From assembly GCA_028288765.1 (NCBI GenBank), contig JAQGHQ010000574.1, forward strand, positions 1 to 34,152: 34,152 nucleotides of DNA. Reading direction: 5' to 3'. This DNA comes from Gemmataceae bacterium (lineage in GTDB: Bacteria > Planctomycetota > Planctomycetia > Gemmatales > Gemmataceae). The notes below the pieces were generated by a model. That model was not told the DNA's origin and made no database searches. It was given only the letters and a program-made list of their open reading frames with translations. Made by a program: the position numbers and the translations under genes. Shown here in pieces: positions 1-7,542 of the stretch (its first letter is position 1; each line of letters starts with the position of its first letter).

Positions 1-2397
1 GCCCCGCCCGCCCGGCCGGCCGACGACGAGGAAAGCCTCGACTTCGCCGCCGGGATCGAGGACGACACCCTTCCGGGCGGTGACACCGCCGCCGCGGACG
101 AGTTCGCCGAGGGGGTAGCCGACGAGAGCCCGGCCCCCGTCGTGGAGGCCGCGCCGCCCGCCCGCACCCGCCCGGTCCGCGAGCCGAAGCGGCCGACGCC
201 TCCACCGGCCCCGCCGGCCGACGACGAGGACGCCGGCGAGTTCGGGGCCGGAATCGCGGACGAGGAGACGCCGGACTTCGGGGCGGGCATTCTTGAAGAG
301 ACCGCGCCGCAGGCGGACGCGGGGGTCACGGTCGAGGACGTCCCCGTTGTGCTGTCCGAGGCGGCCGAGCCGGCCGAGGGGGAGGAGCCGAAGGCTCGTA
401 AGCCCCGCACCCGCCGGACGAAGAAGGCCGAGGAGCCGAAGACGGACGAGGCCGCCGGGGAACAGGCCGCGGCCCCGGCCGAAACCCTGCCCGAGAAGGC
501 CAAGGGCCGCACCCGCCGGACGCGGAAGAAGACGGACGGCGAGACCGAAGGGGCGGCCGAGGGCGGGGCCGAGGCGGCGGGAGAGACGCCCCCGGACGAC
601 AAGCCGAGGGTCATGGGCGGGGCCGAGCGGCGGACTTCCGCGGAGGACGACGAGCCCGAGATCCGCCCGTTCTTCGAGGGCGGGCCGGCGGACGACTTCG
701 ACGTCGAAGGCCCGAACGACCGCTTCGGTGGGGCAGACGACGTGAGCCCCGGGGGCGGCGAACCCGAGCTGTCGGACGACGCGGGGGCCGATCCGGAACC
801 CGCGGAGGAGGCCGAGGAAGAAGCCCGGGAGTTCGCGCGCGAGGAACAGAACGAGCCCCCCCGGGGGCGGGAGCCGGCCCCGCACACCGGGCGCGGGTTC
901 AACGACGACTTCGAAGAGACCCGCCCTGAACGCGGGGACCGGGGCGGCCGGGGTGGGCCGAGTCGGGACCGCGACCGGGACCGGGGCGGCCGGGGTGGGC
1001 CGAGTCGGGACCGCGGGCCGCGGCCCGGTGGCCCCGGTGGTGGGCGGAACGGGGGGCGGGACCGGGGCCTGCCCAAGCCGCCGATCCAGGAGATCTTCAA
1101 GCGGGGCCAGGAGGTCATCGTCCAGGTGATCAAGGAAGGGATTGGGACGAAGGGGCCGACCCTGAGCACGTACATCAGCATCGCCGGCCGATACCTGGTG
1201 CTGATGCCGAGCTTGAACCGGGTCGGGGTGTCGCGGAAGATCGAGGACCACGACGCCCGCAAGCGGCTCCGGGAGATCATGAGCACCCTCAGCCCGCCGA
1301 AGGGTGTCGGGTTCATCGTCCGGACCGCGGCCGTGGACCGGGACGCGAAAGAGCTCCGGAACGACCTCGCGTACCTGCTGCGGCTGTGGCAGGTCGTGGT
1401 GAAGCGGATCAAGCGGGTCTCGGCCCCGGTCGAGATCTACCGAGAATCGGACATGATCACCCGGACGATCCGGGACATCTTCACGAACGACGTGGACGCG
1501 ATCTGGGTGGACGAGCCGACCGCGTTCGCCCACGCGAGCGAGTTCCTCCAGATCGTGATGCCCCGGTACGCCAGCCGGATCCGGTACTTCGGCGACACCG
1601 AGCCGTTGTTCCACCGGTACGGGATCGAGGACGAGATCGCGAAGATCCACCAGAAGCGGCTCGACCTGCCGGAAGGCGGGTCGATCATCATCGAGCAGAC
1701 CGAGGCCCTGGTCGCGATCGACGTGAACAGCGGGAACTTCCGGGCCGAGAACAACGCCGAGGAGACGGCGTACCAGATGAACCTACGGGCGGCCAAGGAG
1801 ATCGCCCGCCAGCTCCGCCTCCGGGACCTGGGCGGGGTGATCGTGAACGACTTCATCGACATGCGGAGCGAGTCGCACCGGCGGAACGTCGAGAACGCCC
1901 TGCGGGACGCGATGCGGCGCGACCGGGCCCGGACGAAGATCCTTCGAATTAGCCAGTTCGGGCTCATCGAGATGACCCGCCAGCGGATCCGCCCGAGCCT
2001 GAAGCGGAGTATCTTCGCCGACTGCCCGCACTGCCGCGGGAGCGGGTTCGTGAAGACGAACGAGAGCATGTCGATCGAGGTGATGCGCATGCTCCAACTG
2101 GCCGCGCACCGGGCCCCGGCGATCCAGTCGGTCGAGGTGACGGTCCACTCCGAGGTGGCGAACTACCTCCTGAACCGGAAGCGGAAGGAGATCGCCGGGC
2201 TGGAAGACCGGGCGAAGATGGAGGTGCTGATCACCGGGCAGAGCGGGGTGTCGCCGGACACCGGTACATTCAAATGCTGGGACCATAACGGGAACGAAGT
2301 CCGGCTGATCCCGCCCCCGCCCGTGCGGTTATCCGGCGGCCGCCAGCCCCGCCAGCTGCCGGAGCGGGACCGGCGGTACCCGCAGCCGTTGGAATGA
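1..2397 (+). CDS. rne: Ribonuclease E/G family endoribonuclease, 5'-truncated by the window edge
   Basis: The frame is open from the first base, so the true start lies upstream; the GTG at 142 is only an internal start-like codon. RNase E/G cuts single-stranded RNA in mRNA decay and rRNA processing. Codons 1 to about 359 are a low-complexity Asp/Glu/Ala/Pro/Arg segment with repeated D/E-F-x-A-G-I motifs and a late Arg/Gly-rich part. Codons about 368-410 match the second half of the RNase E/G S1 domain (GQEVIVQVIKEGIGTKGP). The catalytic core follows, with the metal-binding aspartates in VAIDVNSGN (codon 574) and NDFIDM (codon 617) and the zinc-link CPHC (codons 675/678). The protein ends soon after the core with only a short tail, so the disordered scaffold is on the N-terminal side, unlike E. 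coli RNase E. A strong hairpin follows the stop. The family call is secure; calling it E rather than G is a choice based on the long disordered arm. Confidence 0.93.
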   Translation, partial: APPARPADDEESLDFAAGIEDDTLPGGDTAAADEFAEGVADESPAPVVEAAPPARTRPVREPKRPTPPPAPPADDEDAGEFGAGIADEETPDFGAGILEETAPQADAGVTVEDVPVVLSEAAEPAEGEEPKARKPRTRRTKKAEEPKTDEAAGEQAAAPAETLPEKAKGRTRRTRKKTDGETEGAAEGGAEAAGETPPDDKPRVMGGAERRTSAEDDEPEIRPFFEGGPADDFDVEGPNDRFGGADDVSPGGGEPELSDDAGADPEPAEEAEEEAREFAREEQNEPPRGREPAPHTGRGFNDDFEETRPERGDRGGRGGPSRDRDRDRGGRGGPSRDRGPRPGGPGGGRNGGRDRGLPKPPIQEIFKRGQEVIVQVIKEGIGTKGPTLSTYISIAGRYLVLMPSLNRVGVSRKIEDHDARKRLREIMSTLSPPKGVGFIVRTAAVDRDAKELRNDLAYLLRLWQVVVKRIKRVSAPVEIYRESDMITRTIRDIFTNDVDAIWVDEPTAFAHASEFLQIVMPRYASRIRYFGDTEPLFHRYGIEDEIAKIHQKRLDLPEGGSIIIEQTEALVAIDVNSGNFRAENNAEETAYQMNLRAAKEIARQLRLRDLGGVIVNDFIDMRSESHRRNVENALRDAMRRDRARTKILRISQFGLIEMTRQRIRPSLKRSIFADCPHCRGSGFVKTNESMSIEVMRMLQLAAHRAPAIQSVEVTVHSEVANYLLNRKRKEIAGLEDRAKMEVLITGQSGVSPDTGTFKCWDHNGNEVRLIPPPPVRLSGGRQPRQLPERDRRYPQPLE
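941..1015 (+). repeat. 42-bp tandem repeat encoding an RGG/SRDRD segment in RNase E
   Basis: A 33-nt block beginning ggggcggccggggtgggccg at 941 recurs exactly at 983, a 42-bp period that keeps the reading frame. Each unit encodes RGGRGGPSRDRDRD, an RNA-binding-type Arg/Gly composition. The unit is probably length-variable between strains (inference). Confidence 0.85.
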
Positions 2398-2406
2398 CGT
2401 AGTTAT

Positions 2407-2444
2407 CCCGGCCGCGGTGCGGGACGGTCTGCACCGCGGCCGGG
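2407..2444 (+). terminator. Hairpin terminator after the RNase E/G gene
   Basis: Two 14-nt arms (cccggccgcggtgc at 2407-2420, complement at 2431-2444) pair perfectly around a 10-nt loop, starting 9 nt after the RNase stop codon. Only a weak T-run (attt) follows, so it may act as a 3' stem that stalls exonucleases as much as an intrinsic terminator. It separates the RNase gene from the sigma-factor gene. Confidence 0.7.
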
Positions 2445-2537
2445 GCATTTCCGGCGATTCCCGCTCGAATAATTGTCGCCCCCAGGTCGTATTCCGGGCA
2501 CTATTGGGTGGAATCGATCCTCCCCAGGGGGCGGCCC

Positions 2538-4844
2538 ATGTCCGTGTCCGGCCTTCACCCGGCGATCCGCCACCTGATCCGGTCGGTTGCCGATCCCGGG
2601 GCCGAAGACCGACCCGACGCCGACTTGCTCCGGCGGTTCACCGCGGGCCGGGACGAAGAGGCGTTCGCCGCCCTCGTCTGCCGGCATGGGGGGCTGGTGT
2701 TCGACGTCTGTCGGTGCGTCCTCGGGAACGACGCGGACGCCGAGGACGCCTTCCAGGCCACGTTCCTGGTCCTCGCCAGGAATGCCGGATCGGTCCGCAG
2801 CCCGGGGTCACTCGCGGCATGGCTGTACGGGGTGGCAGTCCGTACCGCCCACAAGGCGCGGACCGCGAATGCCCGCCGCCGGCGGTGTGAGGTCGAATTC
2901 CAACCGCTGCCGGAGGTCCCGACCGATCCGAGTTGGTCCGAGGTCCGACGGGTGCTCCATGAGGAGCTTCACGGGCTTTCCGAACGATACCGGTCGGTGC
3001 TGGTGCTGTGCTACCTGCGCGGGCTGACCCAGGCGGCTGCTGCCGCCGTACTCGGGGTATCGCCGGCGGCAGTAAAGAAACGGCTGGAGCGTGGGCGCGA
3101 AAAACTCCGGGTCTCGCTCGTCCGCCGCGGGCTCGGGCCGACCGCGATGCTCGCGGCCGTGACCGTGCCCGTCGGCGCGGCCCCCGAAGAGCTCATCGCG
3201 TCCACGTCCCGGCTCGGGTTCGCGGCGGCCGGGACCGTCCCTGCTCACATCAACCAACTCGTCGCGGGAGGGCTGACGACCATGTTCCGGACCAAGCTGA
3301 CGGCCGGGCTATCGGCGCTCGCGGTCGCCGCCACGGGGGCGGTACTGCTCGGGTCGGGTGGGCCCGCGAGCCCGGCGCCTGCCGCAGCCCGGGTGGAGGA
3401 AAAGAACCCGGCCGAGAGGGTCGCCGGACAACTGACCGGCGAATGGATCGTTACCCGGGTCGAGACGAACGGGAAGACCATATACTCGGACGAGGTCCGA
3501 TTCGAGATGTGGCTGAACAGGTGGCAAGACGAAGCGCCGCCAGCGGCCCGAATTATCTTCGACGGTGACAGGGCCGAGGTGAAGTACCTGGACGTCTCGT
3601 TCGTGCGGAACTTTTCGTTCAAGCTCGACCCAACACCGAGCCCGAAGGAGATCGACGTCACCTTCCTGGCGGGGCCGATGAAGGGCAAGTCGTTCGCCGG
3701 CATCTACATCGCACGGGAGGCCGAGGTACGGATCTGCCTGCGGCTGGAGCAGACCGAGCGCGGTCGGCCCAGGGGGTTCTCAACGGTCGGTAAGGCGGGG
3801 CTATACACGCTCATCCTGAAGCCGGCGACAAAGTCGGACGGGCCGGGCCCGGCTCCGGCAAGACGGGATGGGGCGGACCCCGCGCCGACATTCGATCTGG
3901 TGCGCCTGGCCGGGAAGGATCTGCACTTGGTGCTGACACGACCGGAAGGGGAGACGTTCCGGGATTCGCTGACGGTGGTCGGTCGACATCTGGACCTCGC
4001 ACTCCTCGCCGCGGAGAGGTTCAAGGCGCTGGACGCGACCATGATCTTTTACATCCGGACCGGGCCGACTGCCACCACCGGCTCTTACTCGGGCTTTACC
4101 CGTGAGCAAGTCCAGAAGATTGCCGCTCTCCCGGCCGGAGACCGCGCGGCCAAGTTACTCGAACACGCCTGGAGCCTCGGCCGGCTTCCGAAGGACGCCG
4201 AGCCGCTGCCCCCCGGACCTCCGTCCGGGAAAAGCGACTCGGTTGGCCCGACACCCGACCCGGGCCCGGCCCCGAAGGGCGTCAGCGTCTACGACAAGAT
4301 CCACACGCGGGCCGACCTTCCTGTCCCCGGCGAGATGGTGCCGAGTCCGAAGGACAAGAGCGTCATCTACTACATTACCAACCGCCTGCGGATGTGGGGG
4401 GAGAAGGCAAACGTCGGCAAGCATTCGGGGCTGTACATCTCGGGCGACGGGGGAAAAACATGGCTCCTCCTGTGTACGAAGTTTGAGTTCGAGAAGCTGT
4501 TCGTCCACCCCGGCACAGGCCACCTGTTCGCGGTTATCGCCTCCGAATGGCTGGGGACCGACGAAAAAGACGGCACCCTCCAGCACTACTCTTCCAACAA
4601 GGTGATCACGTCCGCCGATGGTGAGAAATGGAAGGATATCACCGGTGCCCGGGGCTACATCACAGACCTGACCGGGATTTTCGCCGATCCCGAGCACCCG
4701 GGGCGAGTTTGCCTCCGGGCCCGTGCGATCCGGGAGTACGTCCTCCAGGCCAAGGACGACCGGTACAGCGACTGGAACTGGTTGCGCGTCGACCGGCCGG
4801 AGGGGAAGCGCCTGCTCGACCGGCTCGCGCCGCCGGGGGAGTGA
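2538..4844 (+). CDS. ECF sigma factor fused to a membrane segment, TIGR03067-like domain and Asp-box domain
   Basis: Protein of 768 aa. Residues about 35-110 are sigma-70 region 2 (RRFTAGRDEEAFAALVCRHG, then DAEDAFQATFLVLAR) and about 135-190 are region 4 with helix-turn-helix (LTQAAAAAVLGVSPAAVKKRLE), so the N-terminus should direct RNA polymerase to specific promoters. A hydrophobic segment near 253-275 (LSALAVAATGAVLLGSGG) is followed by a Pro/Ala linker and a TIGR03067-like domain (about 290-425, beginning ERVAGQLTGEWIV). The C-terminus (about 585-768) has two Asp-box motifs, SGDGGKTW near 634 and SADGEKW near 692, as in BNR/sialidase-type propeller blades. The family usually lacks the Asp-box part. 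I chose ATG 2538, after a G-rich stretch and matching usual family N-termini, over the in-frame GTG at 2508. No anti-sigma gene is adjacent, so the extension may itself be the sensor (inference). Confidence 0.88.
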   Translation: MSVSGLHPAIRHLIRSVADPGAEDRPDADLLRRFTAGRDEEAFAALVCRHGGLVFDVCRCVLGNDADAEDAFQATFLVLARNAGSVRSPGSLAAWLYGVAVRTAHKARTANARRRRCEVEFQPLPEVPTDPSWSEVRRVLHEELHGLSERYRSVLVLCYLRGLTQAAAAAVLGVSPAAVKKRLERGREKLRVSLVRRGLGPTAMLAAVTVPVGAAPEELIASTSRLGFAAAGTVPAHINQLVAGGLTTMFRTKLTAGLSALAVAATGAVLLGSGGPASPAPAAARVEEKNPAERVAGQLTGEWIVTRVETNGKTIYSDEVRFEMWLNRWQDEAPPAARIIFDGDRAEVKYLDVSFVRNFSFKLDPTPSPKEIDVTFLAGPMKGKSFAGIYIAREAEVRICLRLEQTERGRPRGFSTVGKAGLYTLILKPATKSDGPGPAPARRDGADPAPTFDLVRLAGKDLHLVLTRPEGETFRDSLTVVGRHLDLALLAAERFKALDATMIFYIRTGPTATTGSYSGFTREQVQKIAALPAGDRAAKLLEHAWSLGRLPKDAEPLPPGPPSGKSDSVGPTPDPGPAPKGVSVYDKIHTRADLPVPGEMVPSPKDKSVIYYITNRLRMWGEKANVGKHSGLYISGDGGKTWLLLCTKFEFEKLFVHPGTGHLFAVIASEWLGTDEKDGTLQHYSSNKVITSADGEKWKDITGARGYITDLTGIFADPEHPGRVCLRARAIREYVLQAKDDRYSDWNWLRVDRPEGKRLLDRLAPPGE

Positions 4845-4948
4845 CCGGCCTGACCGGCGTGGACTGACTGTACCAGGCGACAACCGGAGCGGGCGGCCGG
4901 GGTTCTCCGGGTATGCCCCGGGTTGCTCGACTTCCGGGCGGGCCGCCA

Positions 4949-5293
4949 TCAACCGAGTTCCTGGATGGGCTCGTCCCCCCGCGGCCGGTGGAGGACCGGC
5001 TTGATGAGGAACGGTCCCTTCCAGTTCTCGCCGATGCTCCAGGTGCCCTGGATGCACCCCTCGCCGTCGGGCGTGCCGCGGTACCACACCTGGTGCTTGC
5101 CGAGGTACTGTTTCATCATCACGACTTCGCCGGTCTGCACGTCGTAAGACCCCGTGAAGACGAACCGGCCGATGACGTCTTTGCCCTCGCCGGTGATCTC
5201 CCCGGTCGCGAAGTGGAGGGTGAACGTCGTCATCGGCTGCCGGCCGTACAGCTCCTGCACCCAGAATCCTTCCCACGGTCCGGACGGATACAC
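4949..5293 (-). CDS. Small hypothetical protein, beta-rich
   Basis: Predicted 114 aa, unrecognised. It is rich in aromatic and beta-prone residues (GPWEGFWVQELYG, TTFTLHFATGEITGEGKDVIGRFVFTG, GCIQGTWSIGENWKGPF) with alternating strand-turn patterns like a small beta-barrel or beta-sandwich, without signal peptide, membrane helix or cysteine pair. The GTG start at 5293 is preferred because a GGGGGAGGG Shine-Dalgarno lies 5 nt upstream; a TTG at 5308 overlaps that motif and is less likely. Codon use fits a real gene (G/C at third positions). It sits downstream of, and in the same direction as, the broken Rpn-like gene, but no functional link can be shown. Confidence 0.7.
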   Translation of the reverse strand: MYPSGPWEGFWVQELYGRQPMTTFTLHFATGEITGEGKDVIGRFVFTGSYDVQTGEVVMMKQYLGKHQVWYRGTPDGEGCIQGTWSIGENWKGPFLIKPVLHRPRGDEPIQELG

Positions 5294-5383
5294 AAGACCC
5301 TCCCCCAAGCCGGTAGGCTGGCCCGGACACGTCGCGCGAATCGCGAGCGGTGGTTCTGATCGCGGTCCGCCCGCGGAGCCGGG

Positions 5384-6262
5384 TCAGGTGGTGGCGAGGA
5401 TGTCGTCCCAGCCGGCGGCATCGAAGAGTCGATCGGCCATTCGCTCCAGCCGGTCGCGGTCCGTGATCCCACGGACCGTTGCGGCGATCGCGGCCGGGGC
5501 CGGGCCGAGCCGCTACTCCCCGAGCCGCAACAGCATCGCCTGGGCTTCCTGGGCGATCCCCTTGGTAATCCCCTGGGCGATGCCCCGCTCCAGGATCAGT
5601 TGATAGGTGGTCGAGTCTTCCAGGGTCATACTCAGGGTCCGGTAGAGATTTTCGAGCCGAACGCGGTCGTAGCGAAGCCCGCACAGCACGAACGTCGAGC
5701 CGAGCAACTCTTCCGCCAGATTAGCCTGTACCCCCGGCTCTCGCAACCGGTCCCGGAAGCGGCCGAAGGCGGCCGTCAGATCGGCAGCGGCCTCGTTGGT
5801 CAAAAGCGCCAGCGGGGCCAGGCCGAGCCCGGCCGAGAACAGCCCGGTGATCGACTCCTGCCAAACCCGAACGACCGTGTACCGGAACGACAGGTACGCC
5901 CGGCCGTCCGCCCCGAGCACGTCGAGTGCCCCGGTCAGGTCGGTCGCGTTCGCCTTCGGGCGGAGCAGGATCAGCACGGTGTGGACGGGGAGCGTAGTGA
6001 CCGCGTGGGTGGCCACGTTGTACCGAAGGAGTTCGGTCGGGATGCCGAGCCGACCGGTGGATTCCAGCTCGAGATGGACGACCGCCGGGACCGGGCCGTT
6101 CACCCGGAACAGCTTGTCGGCCTGGAGCGTGGTGGACAGGTCGGTGTCGAGGACCTCGGTCGGCCCGGCCGGCACCCCGGACCGGGCGGCCAGGAACCCG
6201 GCCCAGTCGGCCACGTGCGTGTCGATGAGGGCGTTCAAGGTCGCGTCGAACTGTTTGGACAC
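5384..6262 (-). pseudogene. Rpn-family PD-(D/E)XK nuclease/transposase-like gene with an in-frame amber codon
   Basis: A GTG start at 6262 behind GGGAGGGG opens a 249-codon frame ending in TAG at 5515-5513. It resembles the Rpn (recombination-promoting nuclease/putative transposase) proteins common in Gemmataceae: LDTDLSTTLQADKLFRV near 38-54, VVHLELES near 61-68 at the nuclease core, then ELLRYN and a C-terminal ILERGIAQGITKGIAQ helix. Reading past the TAG in the same frame gives 42 more codons ending in TGA at 5384, including TDRDRLERMADRLFDAAGWD, which matches the usual C-terminal helix of this family (a D-x-x-x-L-E-x-L-x-x-x-L-x-x-x-x-x-W-D-E pattern). The simplest reading is one nonsense substitution in a once longer gene. 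The 249-aa form may still be made; sequencing error or readthrough are alternatives. Confidence 0.75.
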
Positions 6263-6275
6263 CCGCCCCTCCCTA

Positions 6276-6322
6276 CCACCAAGGTGGGACCCACGATAGA
6301 GCGGGGGAGACGATCTCGTCTC
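6276..6322. promoter_or_regulatory. Two short palindromes in the divergent intergenic region
   Basis: Between the Rpn-like gene (minus) and the EamA gene (plus) lie CCACC-aa-GGTGG (6276-6287) and GAGACGA-tc-TCGTCTC (6307-6322, perfect 7-bp arms). Their position suits operators or a bidirectional hairpin, but no promoter elements could be assigned and no regulator is next door. Confidence 0.3.
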
Positions 6323-6384
6323 GCCCCCCGGAACGTCGTCCGGCCCGCCTATCCCGGATCGCCACTGGTCGCTATGGTTTCTCT

Positions 6385-7362
6385 ATGACCCACCCCGCCT
6401 CCCGCCCGTACGTTTTGATGCTGGCCGGTAGCTTCTCGTTCACGCTGATGGCGGAGCTCGCCCACGTCCTCACCCGCGCGTGCGACTGGCAGCTGGTCGC
6501 GGTCGCCCGGGCCGGGCTGGTGGCCGTGTTCGCCGGGGTGATCGCGTACCTCGCCGGGGCGAAGCTCGTCTTCCTCCGGCCGTGGCGGCTGTGGGTCCGC
6601 AGCGTCACCGGCAGCTGCAGCATGGTGGGCACCTTTTACGCATTCGCGAAGCTCCCGGCGGCGGACGTGCTCACCCTCACCAACACCGTCCCGATCTGGA
6701 TCGCGGTCCTCTCGTGGCCGCTGTACGGGAAACCGCCGGGGTGGAAAATGGTGGCCGCGATCCTGACCGGGGTGGCGGGAGTCGTTCTGGTCGAGCAGCC
6801 CCACCTGGAGGCCGGGAACCCGGGCGTGTTCGCCGCCCTCGCCGCGGCGGTCTTCACCGCCGTGGCGATGCTCGGGTTGCACTCCCTCCGGACAATCGAC
6901 CCGCGGGCGATCGTGGTCCACTTTTCCGCGGTCGCGACGGTGGTCTGCCTCGGGGCGTTCCTCCTGATCCCGCGGACCCACGAGCTGGCCGCGGGCGCCG
7001 GCGGGTACGTCCCGCTGCAGTTGGTCGGGATGGCGGCGACCGCGACCGTGGGGCAGATCTTCCTCACGCTCGCGTTCGGGAGCGGGTCGCCATCGAAGGT
7101 GTCGGTGGTCGGGCTGACGCAGATCGTGATGGCACTGGGATTCGACGCCTGGCTGTGGGACCGGGAGGTCGACGGGGTTACACTGCTTGGGACCCTGCTG
7201 GTCATCGCCCCGACTGCGTGGCTCCTGACCCGGTCGACTTCCGGGACCGCAGATCACCTCGACGCGAGAGGGCAGGGGCCCGGCGCGAGTCCCAACACTG
7301 TACCGATCGACGAATCACCGAGCCCGGATGCTTCCCGGCTGACCCCTTCCCTCCGGCCGTAA
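6385..7362 (+). CDS. EamA/DMT-superfamily membrane transporter
   Basis: Predicted 325 aa. About ten hydrophobic helices in two homologous halves are visible, for example LMLAGSFSFTLMAELAHVL at the N-terminus, VTLTNTVPIWIAVLSWPLYG-like EamA signatures near 95-115 (ADVLTLTNTVPIWIAVLSW), and a second half from about 145. The motif pattern fits the drug/metabolite transporter superfamily, whose members move small metabolites across the inner membrane; the substrate cannot be told from sequence. The last 45 or so residues (after LLTRSTSGTADH) are polar and disordered, an unusual tail for the family. There is no clear Shine-Dalgarno before ATG 6385. It is transcribed away from the Rpn-like gene and is followed by a 180-bp gap. 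Confidence 0.85.
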   Translation: MTHPASRPYVLMLAGSFSFTLMAELAHVLTRACDWQLVAVARAGLVAVFAGVIAYLAGAKLVFLRPWRLWVRSVTGSCSMVGTFYAFAKLPAADVLTLTNTVPIWIAVLSWPLYGKPPGWKMVAAILTGVAGVVLVEQPHLEAGNPGVFAALAAAVFTAVAMLGLHSLRTIDPRAIVVHFSAVATVVCLGAFLLIPRTHELAAGAGGYVPLQLVGMAATATVGQIFLTLAFGSGSPSKVSVVGLTQIVMALGFDAWLWDREVDGVTLLGTLLVIAPTAWLLTRSTSGTADHLDARGQGPGASPNTVPIDESPSPDASRLTPSLRP

Positions 7363-7530
7363 GCAGCTTTGGAGTTCGGTCGGAAGTGTTGTCCGTTCGC
7401 TCCACCCGCAGGCGACTTTGAAACAGCCTCCGGAAAGGTTTGCGTCCGGGCGGCAAATCGGGTTGAATAGTGCGTACCCGCCGGTGACCTCCTCCCGCCC
7501 GCGCTGACTTGCGAATCCTACCCGCCTCCC

Positions 7531-7535
7531 GGAGG
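7531..7535 (+). promoter_or_regulatory. Shine-Dalgarno that fixes a TTG start
   Basis: GGAGG lies 7 nt upstream of the TTG at 7543. The signal peptide begins directly at that TTG and no ATG or GTG is as well placed, so a TTG start is supported for the following gene. Confidence 0.65.
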
Positions 7536-7542
7536 CCGTCTC

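Noticed and set aside
4155..5684. Antisense open frame of 509 codons spanning the sigma-factor end, the small gene and the Rpn-like gene
   Set aside because: It overlaps three better-supported frames and has shadow-type composition.
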